64,000 bases of DNA, taken from positions 179,792-243,791 of the forward strand of contig CANQFC010000004.1 in the NCBI GenBank assembly GCA_947598155.1. Direction: 5' to 3'. Below are positions 45,975-53,947 of this stretch, one piece after another. This stretch comes from an uncultured Clostridia bacterium. Lineage in GTDB: Bacteria; Bacillota; Clostridia; Oscillospirales; Acutalibacteraceae. The position numbers and the translations under genes were made by a program. Under the pieces are notes generated by a model. The model was not told the DNA's origin. It did no database searches and saw nothing but the letters and a program-made list of their open reading frames with translations. How positions within the stretch are numbered: the stretch's first letter is position 1; each line of letters starts with the position of its first letter.

Positions 45975-46219
45975 ATGCAGACAAGTATGTTCTGTTTTCT
46001 GTGCCTGTGGATATGCTCATGGAAGCAGGTATCGGCGAAGAAAGCGTTATTCAGTTAAGTGCCGGAAACGGTAAAATCATTATCAACACCGTAAAGGATA
46101 GAGAAGATTTTATCTGTGACGGAGATTGTAATCATTGTCCTATGAGTGAAATAGACTGTGACGGAGATTGCGAGAACTGTCCTTGCAATGACGGCTGTGA
46201 AGAAAGTGAGGTGGTTTAA
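45956..46219 (+). CDS. AbrB-like small protein with Cys-rich acidic tail
   Basis: This 87-residue protein's first 55 residues (MNADKYVLFSVPVDMLMEAGIGEESVIQLSAGNGKIIINTV) look like a SpoVT/AbrB swapped-hairpin domain. The tail DGDCNHCPMSEIDCDGDCENCPCNDGC has eight Cys in CxxC/CxC pattern and could bind metal. I choose ATG 45956, 11 bp after GGAG. It overlaps the methyltransferase end and precedes another AbrB-like gene by 2 bp. Its function is unknown; a redox- or metal-sensing DNA-binding protein is possible. Confidence 0.75.
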   Translation: MQNTKMNADKYVLFSVPVDMLMEAGIGEESVIQLSAGNGKIIINTVKDREDFICDGDCNHCPMSEIDCDGDCENCPCNDGCEESEVV

Positions 46220-46221
46220 CA

Positions 46222-46539
46222 ATGGCTCAGTTGCTTCGTATCCTCGGCAAACGGGGCAGAATTACAATTCCCTATGAAATTCGTCAGCGTGTCGGATTTA
46301 AGTATAACGATGTGCTGTCATTTACTGAATCGGCGGACGGAAGGTCGGTTGTTGTAAGGCGGGAGAAAATCTGTAATAATTGCAAAGGAGCGCAGCCTGC
46401 TGTCAGAAATGACGAGGTTACGCTCTTTGACTTTTTGAACAGCCTTTCCCCCGAACAGCAAAGAGCTGCTTTGGTGCATTTGTCGGTCCTTTGGGCAGAA
46501 CAGCAAGGTGTTGAAAAAGGAGGTGCAGTAAATGTCTAA
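46222..46539 (+). CDS. AbrB/MazE/SpoVT-family DNA-binding protein
   Basis: This 105-residue protein's N-terminus, LLRILGKRGRITIPYEIRQRVGFKYNDVLSFTESADGRSVVVRRE, is a clear AbrB/SpoVT swapped hairpin. A CxxC (KICNNCKG) and a helical C-terminus follow. It probably works as a transition-state-type regulator of the element. It overlaps the DUF3846 gene by 8 bp. There is no toxin partner next to it, so a MazE antitoxin role is unlikely. Confidence 0.85.
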   Translation: MAQLLRILGKRGRITIPYEIRQRVGFKYNDVLSFTESADGRSVVVRREKICNNCKGAQPAVRNDEVTLFDFLNSLSPEQQRAALVHLSVLWAEQQGVEKGGAVNV

Positions 46540-46900
46540 AAACTTAACTGTTGTTATGGTTGAACCGCATAAAGCGCCGTATGTAGCGGAAGTTGATGAC
46601 GAATTATCTGCCCTGCAAAAGGCTGTCGGCGGATATATTGAGGTTGTGGGAAACGGTGACGGTACGCTCATCATCTGCAACGAGGAAGGTAAATTGCAGG
46701 GGCTAGAGGGCAACCGAAGAATCAGGGACGGCAGCAGTATCATTGCAGGCACATTTTTTGTTGTCGGTGATGACGGAGAAAACTTCCGCTCCCTTACAGA
46801 AAGCGAGGTGACGAGATATATGGACAGGTTTAAAAATTCCGAAGATATCAGTCCGGATGAGGTGGAATCCGATATGGGTATCACCTTTATTTCAATGTAA
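46532..46900 (+). CDS. DUF3846 protein
   Basis: This 122-residue protein has the DUF3846 pattern: VVMVEPHKAPYVAEVDDELSALQKAVGGYIEVV...IICNEEGKLQGLEGNRRI...IAGTFFVVGDD. It is common in phages and ICEs; the function is not known. Near-universal adjacency to SpoVG and AbrB-like genes in such elements suggests a shared accessory module. It starts inside the end of the AbrB gene. Confidence 0.85.
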   Translation: MSKNLTVVMVEPHKAPYVAEVDDELSALQKAVGGYIEVVGNGDGTLIICNEEGKLQGLEGNRRIRDGSSIIAGTFFVVGDDGENFRSLTESEVTRYMDRFKNSEDISPDEVESDMGITFISM

Positions 46901-46922
46901 TTAAAGATAGGAGAAAAACAAT

Positions 46923-47285
46923 ATGGCAAACAAAAAAGAACAAAAACATTCTCTTCCCAAGATTACGGCAAGAATTGACCGCCTTGTTGAACAGGAGGGG
47001 TCAGGCGTTAAGGCAATTGCAAGCGTAAATATCGGCGGTGCGTTTGCTGTTCACGGCATTAAAGTAATTGATTCCGTAAAAGGCATTTTCATATCCATGC
47101 CGTCTAACAGCTATAAAAAAGACGGGCAGACAAAATACAATGAAATTTGCCATCCCATTACCGCCGAAGCCCGCAACGAGCTGATTGACAGAGTCACCGA
47201 AGTTTATGAAGCTAAGCTCAGCGAAGAACAGGATATGGACGATCTGTCGGAGGATGAAACGGCGGATATTCAGCCGTCTATGTAG
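46923..47285 (+). CDS. SpoVG-family protein
   Basis: This 120-residue protein reads ITARIDRLV...KAIASVNIGGAFAVHGIKVIDSVKGIFISMPSNSYKKDGQTKYNEICHPITAEARNELIDRV, a full SpoVG domain with a short acidic tail. SpoVG proteins bind DNA/RNA site-specifically and regulate virulence and sporulation genes. This is the mobile-element version, probably acting on the ICE or the host. A good ribosome site (ATAGGAG) precedes it. Confidence 0.88.
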   Translation: MANKKEQKHSLPKITARIDRLVEQEGSGVKAIASVNIGGAFAVHGIKVIDSVKGIFISMPSNSYKKDGQTKYNEICHPITAEARNELIDRVTEVYEAKLSEEQDMDDLSEDETADIQPSM

Positions 47286-47361
47286 AATAATATATATTTC
47301 AAAAAATTGTCTGGACTTTTGAGCATTTGTCGGTATCCTTGTACTTGAGAGGTGATGTATT

Positions 47362-48054
47362 ATGAAAAACAGAATTTTAACCGAAATACTTTCAGCTGTG
47401 ATTTTGTTATCCTTTGCGGGATGCAGTCCTCAGGTGATAAAAGAAAATTCCGATAAGGCAGTCGTCAGCACTTCATCGGCAGATGTAACATCGAACACCG
47501 AAATCAGCGATGGCATTCCTACCGAGAAACTTGCCATGTCTGTTGCTTCTGAAATTACAACAGAAGAAGAAACAACTGCTCTGCCGTCGGAATCAAGCAC
47601 TTTTGCACCAACGGGAAATGCTGAACAACCGTCTGCTCCCGCAAAACAGAATACGCATAAAGAACAATCTGCACCTCCTAAAAGTACGGACATGCCGACA
47701 ACATCAGCTACACAAATCCCTTTGCAAACCACTGCGCTTAACGAGGCAGAATCAACTGTTGGAAAACCGGATGACAATCCGGAAACAACCAATTCTGCAG
47801 AGCCGACATTCGACATCAACTATTGGATAGCCTATGCAAAAAGTTATGCTCAAAGCGTGGGATTACGGCTTGACAGCTCGGCGGTGGACTGCTGGGATAA
47901 TCCGATATCCGCAAATGCCAAATGCAAATATCTTGAACGGGATATTCAAAGCAGACTGAATCGGTACAGCCGTGATGAGGATATAACCGATGTGTGGATA
48001 TGGGCTGAAAAAGTTTCGGATAACTCGTATGAAATATATATCGGATATGCTTAA
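47362..48054 (+). CDS. Secreted lipoprotein with Ser/Thr-rich spacer
   Basis: This 230-residue protein has signal peptide MKNRILTEILSAVILLSFAGC with lipobox FAGC (Cys21). A long low-complexity Ser/Thr/Pro/Glu linker (about 25-150) leads to a small C-terminal domain, FDINYWIAYAKSYAQSVGLRLDSSAVDCWDNPISANAKCKYLERDI, with two Cys. It is anchored on the outer face of the membrane. I do not recognise the C-terminal domain. It sits just before the surface adhesin, so a role in cell contact or surface/entry exclusion during mating is plausible but unproven. Confidence 0.78.
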   Translation: MKNRILTEILSAVILLSFAGCSPQVIKENSDKAVVSTSSADVTSNTEISDGIPTEKLAMSVASEITTEEETTALPSESSTFAPTGNAEQPSAPAKQNTHKEQSAPPKSTDMPTTSATQIPLQTTALNEAESTVGKPDDNPETTNSAEPTFDINYWIAYAKSYAQSVGLRLDSSAVDCWDNPISANAKCKYLERDIQSRLNRYSRDEDITDVWIWAEKVSDNSYEIYIGYA

Positions 48055-48071
48055 AACAAATATTAAATCTT

Positions 48072-48104
48072 TAGCGCATCGCGAAAAAAGCGGTGCATTT
48101 TTTA
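48072..48104 (+). terminator. Terminator between the lipoprotein and adhesin genes
   Basis: GCATCGC / GCGGTGC stem with a GAAAAAA loop, followed by ATTTTTT. It lies 23 bp before the adhesin start. Confidence 0.75.
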
Positions 48105-48126
48105 TGCAGAAAGGATGAACTGCAAT

Positions 48127-51100
48127 ATGATAAGAAAAAATTTCAGAAAAATAATATCGTTGATTTTGGCAATGACAGTCGTTTGTTTGAGCCTGTTTTC
48201 AACAGGGACGGTTTCTGCGTATGCTGTCGGTGAAAAAGCTGATGTATATATCGTAGAATTCCCGCGCAGCGGAGATACGAACACCTCAGGCTGGGGAAAC
48301 GAAGCGTTGCAATATATGAACGGTTGGAGTTCAGGCGGCGCATCAAGTAAGCTTAGGCTTCGGGCAGTAGGGTCATATACAGGCAAAATCTGTTACTGCA
48401 TTGAACCCGGTACAGGACAGCACACAGGCGACACCTTCACACAAAAGGATGAAAACTTTTGGGATAATTTCCCCGAAGAATACAACCGAACAATTGATGC
48501 AGATACCGTAAAACTTATGATTGGGCGTATTTTACAGTACGGATACACAGGGAATGTTTCCACAGAGTGGAGAACACAAAATCCCGACAGTGCATACACT
48601 CTTGCCCATGCCGTTGCCACACAGCTTTTAATTTGGGAAACCATAGTCGGCGAAAGAGATTGGGATTTTCATCATGTCGATACGGGAAACTGTAACAGAA
48701 TTTTGGAATTTATCCGTGAAAATAATCCTATACGCAGTCAGATTATGGAACACTATGCACGCATTGAAAAATCTGTACAGAACCATATAAAAGTACCGAG
48801 CTTTTTTTCAAAATCCGCTTCCAAAGCACAAACCGTTGAACTGTCATGGGACGGTAAGCAATATGTTGCTGTGCTTCACGATGCGAATAATACTCTGTCA
48901 GACTATTCGTTCAAATCCGATAATTTCGATGTTTCCTTTCAGGTAAACGGAAATACTCTGACCGTAACCTCGCAGACAGCGCCGAGTAAAGAAATCACCG
49001 TTACGGCAGAGAAGAAAAATTCCGCCCGCAAGGGTCTGATTACCTGGACAGACGGCATATATGCCCCCGGTAAAGGCACACAGGATATGGTGACTTATGC
49101 ACAGTCGGTAAGCGACCCTGTGAAAGGTTACTTGAAATTAAAAGTTTCTTACGGTTCAGCCAAAATCGTGAAAAACAGTGAGGACGGCAATGTGGACGGA
49201 ATCAGTTTCTGTATTCAGGGCAACGGTATCGACCAAACCGTACAGACAAAAAACGGCGGTCAGATTCAGATTGACAACCTCAACCCTGGTGTCTATACCG
49301 TGACCGAGTTAGTGGATTGTAAATACGAACCGCAGGAGATTCGCCGTGTTACTGTTGTAAGCGGACAAACCTCAACGGTAACATTCAACAATGTTCTAAA
49401 GCGCGGTGATTTGACTGTCACCAAGACCGCCGAGGACGGGCTAAATGAGGGTGTGAAATTTCATCTGTTCGGTACTTCTCTTTCAGGGCTTGCAGTGGAT
49501 GAATACGCCGTAACCGACAGTTGGGGAAAGGCATATTTCAAAGATGTGCTGATCGGCACAGACTATACCCTTGAAGAAATTGATACCGCAATCCGCTATG
49601 TTGTTCCCGAAAAGCAGACGGCGGATATTGAGTGGAACGAGGTCACGAACAAATCCTTCAATAACATCCTCAAAAACTGGAATGCTACCGTCACAAAGAG
49701 CGATAAAGAAACAGGAAATCCGCAGGGTGACGCTTCTCTTGCAGGTGCCGAGTACGGTGTATATAAAGGCAATCAGCTGATTGACACTTATACGACGGAT
49801 AAAAACGGTCAGTTCACTACAAAGTACTATGTCTGCGGTGATGATTGGTCTTTGCGTGAAATTACACCGAGCGAAGGGTATCTTCTCAACACCGAAACTC
49901 TGCATATCGGAGCAGAAGCAAAACTTTATACAGCAGAGTTTAATCTTGCGTCGCCGCTTGACTCCTATGAAACGGTCAAGAAAGGTAAATTTGCTTTAAT
50001 CAAGCACTGCGATGACGGCTCAACGCAGATTGAAACGCCCGAAGCAGGCGCTGAATTTGAAGTATATCTTAAAAAATCGGGTTCATATGCAAAAGCAAAA
50101 GAAACCGAAAGAGATATTCTTGTCTGCAATGAGTTCGGATTTGCCGAAACAAAAGACCTGCCCTATGGTATTTATACCGTAAAACAGACAAAAGGCTGGG
50201 ACGGCAAAGAACTGATGAAACCCTTCGATGTCTTTATGAACAAAGACGGCGAAACCTACCGATATATCATCAATAACGCTGCTTTTGAGTCTCTCATTGA
50301 GATTGTCAAAAAGGATATTGAAACCGGCAAAGATATTCCTGTCTCCGGCATTGGTTTTAAGGTTCGCAATACGGACACCGGAGAATATATCGTGCAGCAC
50401 ATCAATTACCCGACACCTGCGGATATCGACATCTACTACACCGACAGTACAGGCAAGCTCATGATGCCGAAAGCACTTCCGTATGGAAATTATGAAATTA
50501 TTGAGCAAAATACCTGTTACGGATATGTCCTCGACAGTGAGCCTGTGCCGTTTATCGTAGATGGAAGTCAAACAATTGTCACCGTAGAGAAGCATAATAT
50601 TGCACAGAAAGGGACTATTGCCGTAACCAAGACCGGCGAAGTGTTTTCTTCTGTCGCCGAATCCGATGGATTGTATCAGCCTGTGTTCTCGGTTCAGGGC
50701 TTACCCGGTGCGGTCTATGAAATCACCGCCGCCGAGGATATTTACACTTTGGACGGTACGCTCCGTTGTGCCAAAGGTACGGTAGTGGCTGAAATCACGA
50801 CAGATAAAGACGGAAAGGCCGTAACAGAGCCTTTATATCTCGGGCAATATGCAGTAAAAGAAATTACTGCGCCTTACGGTATGGTTATAAGTGATGAAGT
50901 GCATTCTGTTGAGCTGACCTATGCGGGACAGGAAATCGAGATTACAGAAACAGCGACAAGTTTCTATAACGAAAGGCAAAAAGCTGCCGTATCGCTTGAT
51001 AAGGTGCTGGAGCAAGATGAGAAATTCGAAATCGGCACAAACGGTGAAATAATTGGTGTAACCTTTGGCTTGTTCGCCGCCGAGGATTTGACCGCAACGG

Positions 51101-51783
51101 ACGGCTCGGTGATCCCTTGTGACGGTCTGCTTGAAATTCTCTCCGTTGACGGAAACGGACACGCTGTATGCAGAACCGATTTGCCTTTTGGCAGGTTCTA
51201 TCTCAAAGAACTTTCCACCGATGAACACTATATCCTTTCCGATGAAAAGTACCCGATTGTCTTTGAATATGCCGGACAGGAATCAGTACTTGTTGAAATC
51301 AAAGCAAATAACGGCGAAACTATCAAAAACGACCTCATTTACGGAACAGTCAAAGGCATGAAAATCGACCGTGAAACCGAAGAAGTCATTACGGGTGCTC
51401 TGTTCGGTTTGTTCCGTTCAGATGAAACTGAATTTACAGCAGAAAAGGCAATCCTCACGGCGGTATCAGATGAAAACGGCGTTTTTACTTTTGAAAATGT
51501 GCCATATGGCGATTGGATTATAAAGGAATTACAGCCCGCCGAGAATTACCTGTTGGGTGTAGATGTGTATCCTATTGCTGTTTCGGACAACGGGCAAATT
51601 ATTGAAATCATCGCAATGAATGACCGTGTCCTCGAATTTACACCGCCTGTTCCCGAGATTCCGAAAACCGGAGAGAACAGCAATATGGGATTTTTTATCG
51701 GCCTCGGTGCGATAGCCATCGGGGGTCTTGTCTCCGTTGCCATTATCTATCTTAAAAAGAAAAGGGACGATGACAGCGAATGA
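48127..51783 (+). CDS. Cell-wall-anchored adhesin with thioester and Cna-B repeats
   Basis: This 1218-residue surface protein has signal peptide MIRKNFRKIISLILAMTVVCLSL...SAYA. An N-terminal TQXA/thioester domain follows, with the reactive Cys in ICYCIEPGTGQHTGDTF near residue 85. At least six Cna-B/SpaA-like Ig repeats (EAGAEFEVY, LPYGIYTVKQ, VPYGDWIIKEL motifs), expected to form Lys-Asn isopeptides, come next. The C-terminal sorting signal is IPKTGENSN plus helix and KKKRDDDSE. The start is ATG 48127, with AAGGAT at correct spacing; an ATG 12 bp upstream overlaps that site. It probably mediates contact with host tissue or recipient cells. It needs a sortase encoded elsewhere. Confidence 0.92.
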   Translation: MIRKNFRKIISLILAMTVVCLSLFSTGTVSAYAVGEKADVYIVEFPRSGDTNTSGWGNEALQYMNGWSSGGASSKLRLRAVGSYTGKICYCIEPGTGQHTGDTFTQKDENFWDNFPEEYNRTIDADTVKLMIGRILQYGYTGNVSTEWRTQNPDSAYTLAHAVATQLLIWETIVGERDWDFHHVDTGNCNRILEFIRENNPIRSQIMEHYARIEKSVQNHIKVPSFFSKSASKAQTVELSWDGKQYVAVLHDANNTLSDYSFKSDNFDVSFQVNGNTLTVTSQTAPSKEITVTAEKKNSARKGLITWTDGIYAPGKGTQDMVTYAQSVSDPVKGYLKLKVSYGSAKIVKNSEDGNVDGISFCIQGNGIDQTVQTKNGGQIQIDNLNPGVYTVTELVDCKYEPQEIRRVTVVSGQTSTVTFNNVLKRGDLTVTKTAEDGLNEGVKFHLFGTSLSGLAVDEYAVTDSWGKAYFKDVLIGTDYTLEEIDTAIRYVVPEKQTADIEWNEVTNKSFNNILKNWNATVTKSDKETGNPQGDASLAGAEYGVYKGNQLIDTYTTDKNGQFTTKYYVCGDDWSLREITPSEGYLLNTETLHIGAEAKLYTAEFNLASPLDSYETVKKGKFALIKHCDDGSTQIETPEAGAEFEVYLKKSGSYAKAKETERDILVCNEFGFAETKDLPYGIYTVKQTKGWDGKELMKPFDVFMNKDGETYRYIINNAAFESLIEIVKKDIETGKDIPVSGIGFKVRNTDTGEYIVQHINYPTPADIDIYYTDSTGKLMMPKALPYGNYEIIEQNTCYGYVLDSEPVPFIVDGSQTIVTVEKHNIAQKGTIAVTKTGEVFSSVAESDGLYQPVFSVQGLPGAVYEITAAEDIYTLDGTLRCAKGTVVAEITTDKDGKAVTEPLYLGQYAVKEITAPYGMVISDEVHSVELTYAGQEIEITETATSFYNERQKAAVSLDKVLEQDEKFEIGTNGEIIGVTFGLFAAEDLTATDGSVIPCDGLLEILSVDGNGHAVCRTDLPFGRFYLKELSTDEHYILSDEKYPIVFEYAGQESVLVEIKANNGETIKNDLIYGTVKGMKIDRETEEVITGALFGLFRSDETEFTAEKAILTAVSDENGVFTFENVPYGDWIIKELQPAENYLLGVDVYPIAVSDNGQIIEIIAMNDRVLEFTPPVPEIPKTGENSNMGFFIGLGAIAIGGLVSVAIIYLKKKRDDDSE

Positions 51784-52121
51784 TGCGTAAGGTATATATC
51801 TGCGCTCCTCTCGGCGGCAATGTAGAAGAAAATCTGCGTAAAGTCAAACGATACACCAAATATGCGTTAAAATGCGGTACGGCTCCGGTCGTGCCGCATT
51901 TTTATGCCCTATGCCTGAACGATAGAATCCCTAAAGAGCGTGAAATCGGTATGACGGCAGGCTTGTCTTTACTTTGGTTCTGTGATGAACTGTGGATTTT
52001 CGGCGATGAGGTGACCGAAGGTATGAAATCGGAAATACAGTTCTGCCAAAGTTTCAGTATACCTGTTAGAAAAATTCGGGACGATGAAATCAAGAAAAAG
52101 ATTGGAGAGAAAGCTCTATGA
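51780..52121 (+). CDS. DUF4406-like (nucleoside deoxyribosyltransferase-fold) protein
   Basis: This 113-residue protein starts MMRKVYICAPLGGNVEENLRKVKRYTKYALKCGTAPVVPHFYAL and contains DELWIFGDEVTEGMKSEIQFC. This matches the DUF4406/DUF7768 family, with a fold like nucleoside 2-deoxyribosyltransferases. The likely catalytic Glu lies in EGMKSEI. It overlaps both neighbours by 4 bp, so it is co-translated with the adhesin and the following membrane protein. The physiological substrate is unknown. Confidence 0.8.
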   Translation: MMRKVYICAPLGGNVEENLRKVKRYTKYALKCGTAPVVPHFYALCLNDRIPKEREIGMTAGLSLLWFCDELWIFGDEVTEGMKSEIQFCQSFSIPVRKIRDDEIKKKIGEKAL

Positions 52122-52450
52122 AAAAGAATCATTTGAAAATCCTGCTCTGTGCACTTCTTTTAACGGTTATTGTTTCAATATTTTCGGTGACCGCTTTTGC
52201 CGCAGACGATGTGGCGAGTGCAATCGAAAACACATGGACAGCTGCACAGACACAAATTAAAACGGTTGTAGACAATGTTGTATTCCCCGTAGTGGATATG
52301 ATTTTGGCAATCTTACTTTTTGTGAAATTGGGCACGGCTTATTTTGATTACAGAAAACACGGACAATTTGAGTTTACAGCCCCGGCAATTCTGTTCGCCT
52401 GTCTGCTTTTTACCCTTACAGCACCGCTGTATATCTGGACCATTCTCTAA
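52118..52450 (+). CDS. DUF3852-type small conjugation membrane protein
   Basis: This 110-residue protein has a signal-like N-terminus (HLKILLCALLLTVIVSIFSVTAFA, cleavage at AFA). An amphipathic segment and two further membrane helices follow (VVDMILAILLFVKLG, AILFACLLFTLTAPLYIW). Position before a VirB6-like gene and general layout match VirB2/TrbC-like or Maff2/DUF3852 proteins of Tn1549-type elements, which may form a pilus-less transfer channel component. Its stop codon lies in the 5' arm of a large hairpin that covers the next start. Confidence 0.75.
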   Translation: MKKNHLKILLCALLLTVIVSIFSVTAFAADDVASAIENTWTAAQTQIKTVVDNVVFPVVDMILAILLFVKLGTAYFDYRKHGQFEFTAPAILFACLLFTLTAPLYIWTIL

Positions 52451-52520
52451 CCAATCAAACAAAGCCGTCCGCCAAATTGGGACGGCTGATTGGAGGTGAA
52501 TCACTTGTTTGATTGGTTAG
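52447..52520 (+). promoter_or_regulatory. Large hairpin sequestering the VirB6-like start codon
   Basis: CTAACCAATCAAACAA (52447-52462) is a perfect 16-bp complement of TTGTTTGATTGGTTAG (52505-52520), which contains the TTG start and next codons. Inside, AGCCGTCC / GGACGGCT (52463-52470, 52480-52487) forms a second stem stacked on the first, leaving GGAGGTG in the loop. The 5' arm contains the stop codon of the previous gene. Confidence 0.8.
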
Positions 52521-53440
52521 GTGATATTATTTCCGGACTCGGCGATGCAATCGGCAGTGTGTTTGATACGCTCGGGCAACAGATATCCAATATCATCTGG
52601 AATACAATGCTGCAATGGTTTTACGAAACGATTTACGGTGCAGTTGCTGACTTTTTCACGATGATGGGCAATATGGGCGCCGATATATTTGACCTTGATT
52701 GGATTCAGGCGACTATCAAACTCTTTACGCTGTTCGGTTGGGCGCTCTTTGCTGCAGGGGTGGTTGTTGCCGTATTTGATGTAGCGATTGAATACCAATG
52801 CGGCAGAGCCAATATCAAGACAACTGCAATCAATATTTTGAAAGGCTTTTTTGCCTGTTCGCTTATTGGGATTGCGCCGGTGGAACTGTATAAGTTTTGC
52901 ATCAGTCTGCAAAACACCTTTTCGCATGATTTGTCCCGTATCTTTGCAGGCACGCAGACGCTTGATCTTGCAGGGCAAAGCACAAGCGTGCTGATCGGCA
53001 GTTTCTCAGTGACAAACAATGTAGAAATGAACTTATTCAATCTTCTTGCACTGATTGCTTTTGCTTACTGTGTAATCAAGATATTTTTTGCAAATATCAA
53101 GCGTGGCGGAATCCTGCTTATTCAAATGGCGGTTGGCAGCTTGTATATGTTTTCTGTTCCGAGAGGATATGCGGACGGATTCAATCAGTGGATGAAACAG
53201 GTTGCGGCAATCTGTTTAACTGCATTTATGCAGACGACTCTTTTATATTTAGGACTCTTAACCTTCCCCGGCAATATGCTTTTAGGGTTAGGAATTATGC
53301 TTGCTGCAAATGAAGTGCCGAGAATTGCACAACAGTTCGGACTTGATTCAAGCGTCAAGGTCAATATGATGAGCGTTGTTCACGCCACAACAACCGCAGT
53401 AAATCTTACTCGTTCGGTCTCAAGAGCAACAGGTAAGTAA
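52505..53440 (+). CDS. VirB6/TrbL-like conjugation channel protein
   Basis: This 311-residue polytopic membrane protein has an amphipathic N-terminus (FDWLGDIISGLGDAIGSVFDTLGQQ). Five or six helices follow, including IKLFTLFGWALFAAGVVVAVFDVAIEY and NLLALIAFAYCVIKIFFANI. The C-terminus is soluble (ATTTAVNLTRSVSRATGK). This matches the TrbL/CD1107-neighbour type of Tn1549-like elements, the inner-membrane core of the type IV secretion channel. Start TTG 52505 follows GGAGGTG by 6 bp; a longer frame begins 15 bp upstream but would include the ribosome site. A perfect 16-bp hairpin covers the start. Confidence 0.82.
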   Translation: MFDWLGDIISGLGDAIGSVFDTLGQQISNIIWNTMLQWFYETIYGAVADFFTMMGNMGADIFDLDWIQATIKLFTLFGWALFAAGVVVAVFDVAIEYQCGRANIKTTAINILKGFFACSLIGIAPVELYKFCISLQNTFSHDLSRIFAGTQTLDLAGQSTSVLIGSFSVTNNVEMNLFNLLALIAFAYCVIKIFFANIKRGGILLIQMAVGSLYMFSVPRGYADGFNQWMKQVAAICLTAFMQTTLLYLGLLTFPGNMLLGLGIMLAANEVPRIAQQFGLDSSVKVNMMSVVHATTTAVNLTRSVSRATGK

Positions 53441-53477
53441 CAAAAAAGCAATTTTCTGTAAAATATGAATTTTCCTC

Positions 53478-53506
53478 TTGATATTATTTCGGCATACCGA
53501 TATAAT
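53478..53506 (+). promoter_or_regulatory. Internal promoter with palindromic operator, HipBA-like pair
   Basis: TTGATA (53478-53483), 17 bp, TATAAT (53501-53506). The spacer holds the palindrome TCGG-CATA-CCGA (53489-53500), a likely site for the XRE protein encoded right after it. Confidence 0.72.
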
Positions 53507-53528
53507 AATAGAGAGAGGTGTGATTTGT

Positions 53529-53933
53529 ATGATTATAGACAGCTTGCTTAAAAAACGGAATATGACAAAATATCGATTGGCTGTCGAAGCAGGCATTCCT
53601 CATACTACGCTCAACGACATTTGCAGCGGAAAGACAAAGCTCGAAAAATGCTCCGCAGAAACGGTATATAAATTAGCAGGTGTTCTCGGTGTACCGATGG
53701 AAATACTGACTGAAAGCGGTATCAGGGAAACTGAGCGTGAACGGTTATATGAATACGGTCTGCCGGAGTATCTTCAACACGACTTGGACGCATACAAAGA
53801 CGGATTAAAAAATAAATCTTCCATTCTTGACTGCCTGTGGGGCGAACTGTATGGGAGCATCAATATGGCACAAATTACAGACGGCGTTATTACACCCGAA
53901 CATGCGGATTATCTGCGTCAAAAATATTTATGA
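53529..53933 (+). CDS. XRE-family HTH regulator (HipB-like antitoxin candidate)
   Basis: This 134-residue protein's N-terminal helix-turn-helix (SLLKKRNMTKYRLAVEAGIPHTTLNDICSGKTKLEKCSAETVYKLAGVLG) is a standard XRE domain. A tail of about 65 helical residues that may contact the kinase follows. The start is ATG 53529, 8 bp after AGAGGTG. It has its own promoter with a palindrome between -35 and -10 and lies 14 bp before a HipA-like kinase gene. This is the usual order and control of type II HipBA systems. Confidence 0.82.
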   Translation: MIIDSLLKKRNMTKYRLAVEAGIPHTTLNDICSGKTKLEKCSAETVYKLAGVLGVPMEILTESGIRETERERLYEYGLPEYLQHDLDAYKDGLKNKSSILDCLWGELYGSINMAQITDGVITPEHADYLRQKYL

Positions 53934-53947
53934 AAAGGAGTTCGTAT

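Noticed and set aside
53837..53947. N-terminal extension of the HipA-like kinase
   Set aside because: The extra frame overlaps the XRE gene and lacks family similarity; ATG 53948 has a strong ribosome site.
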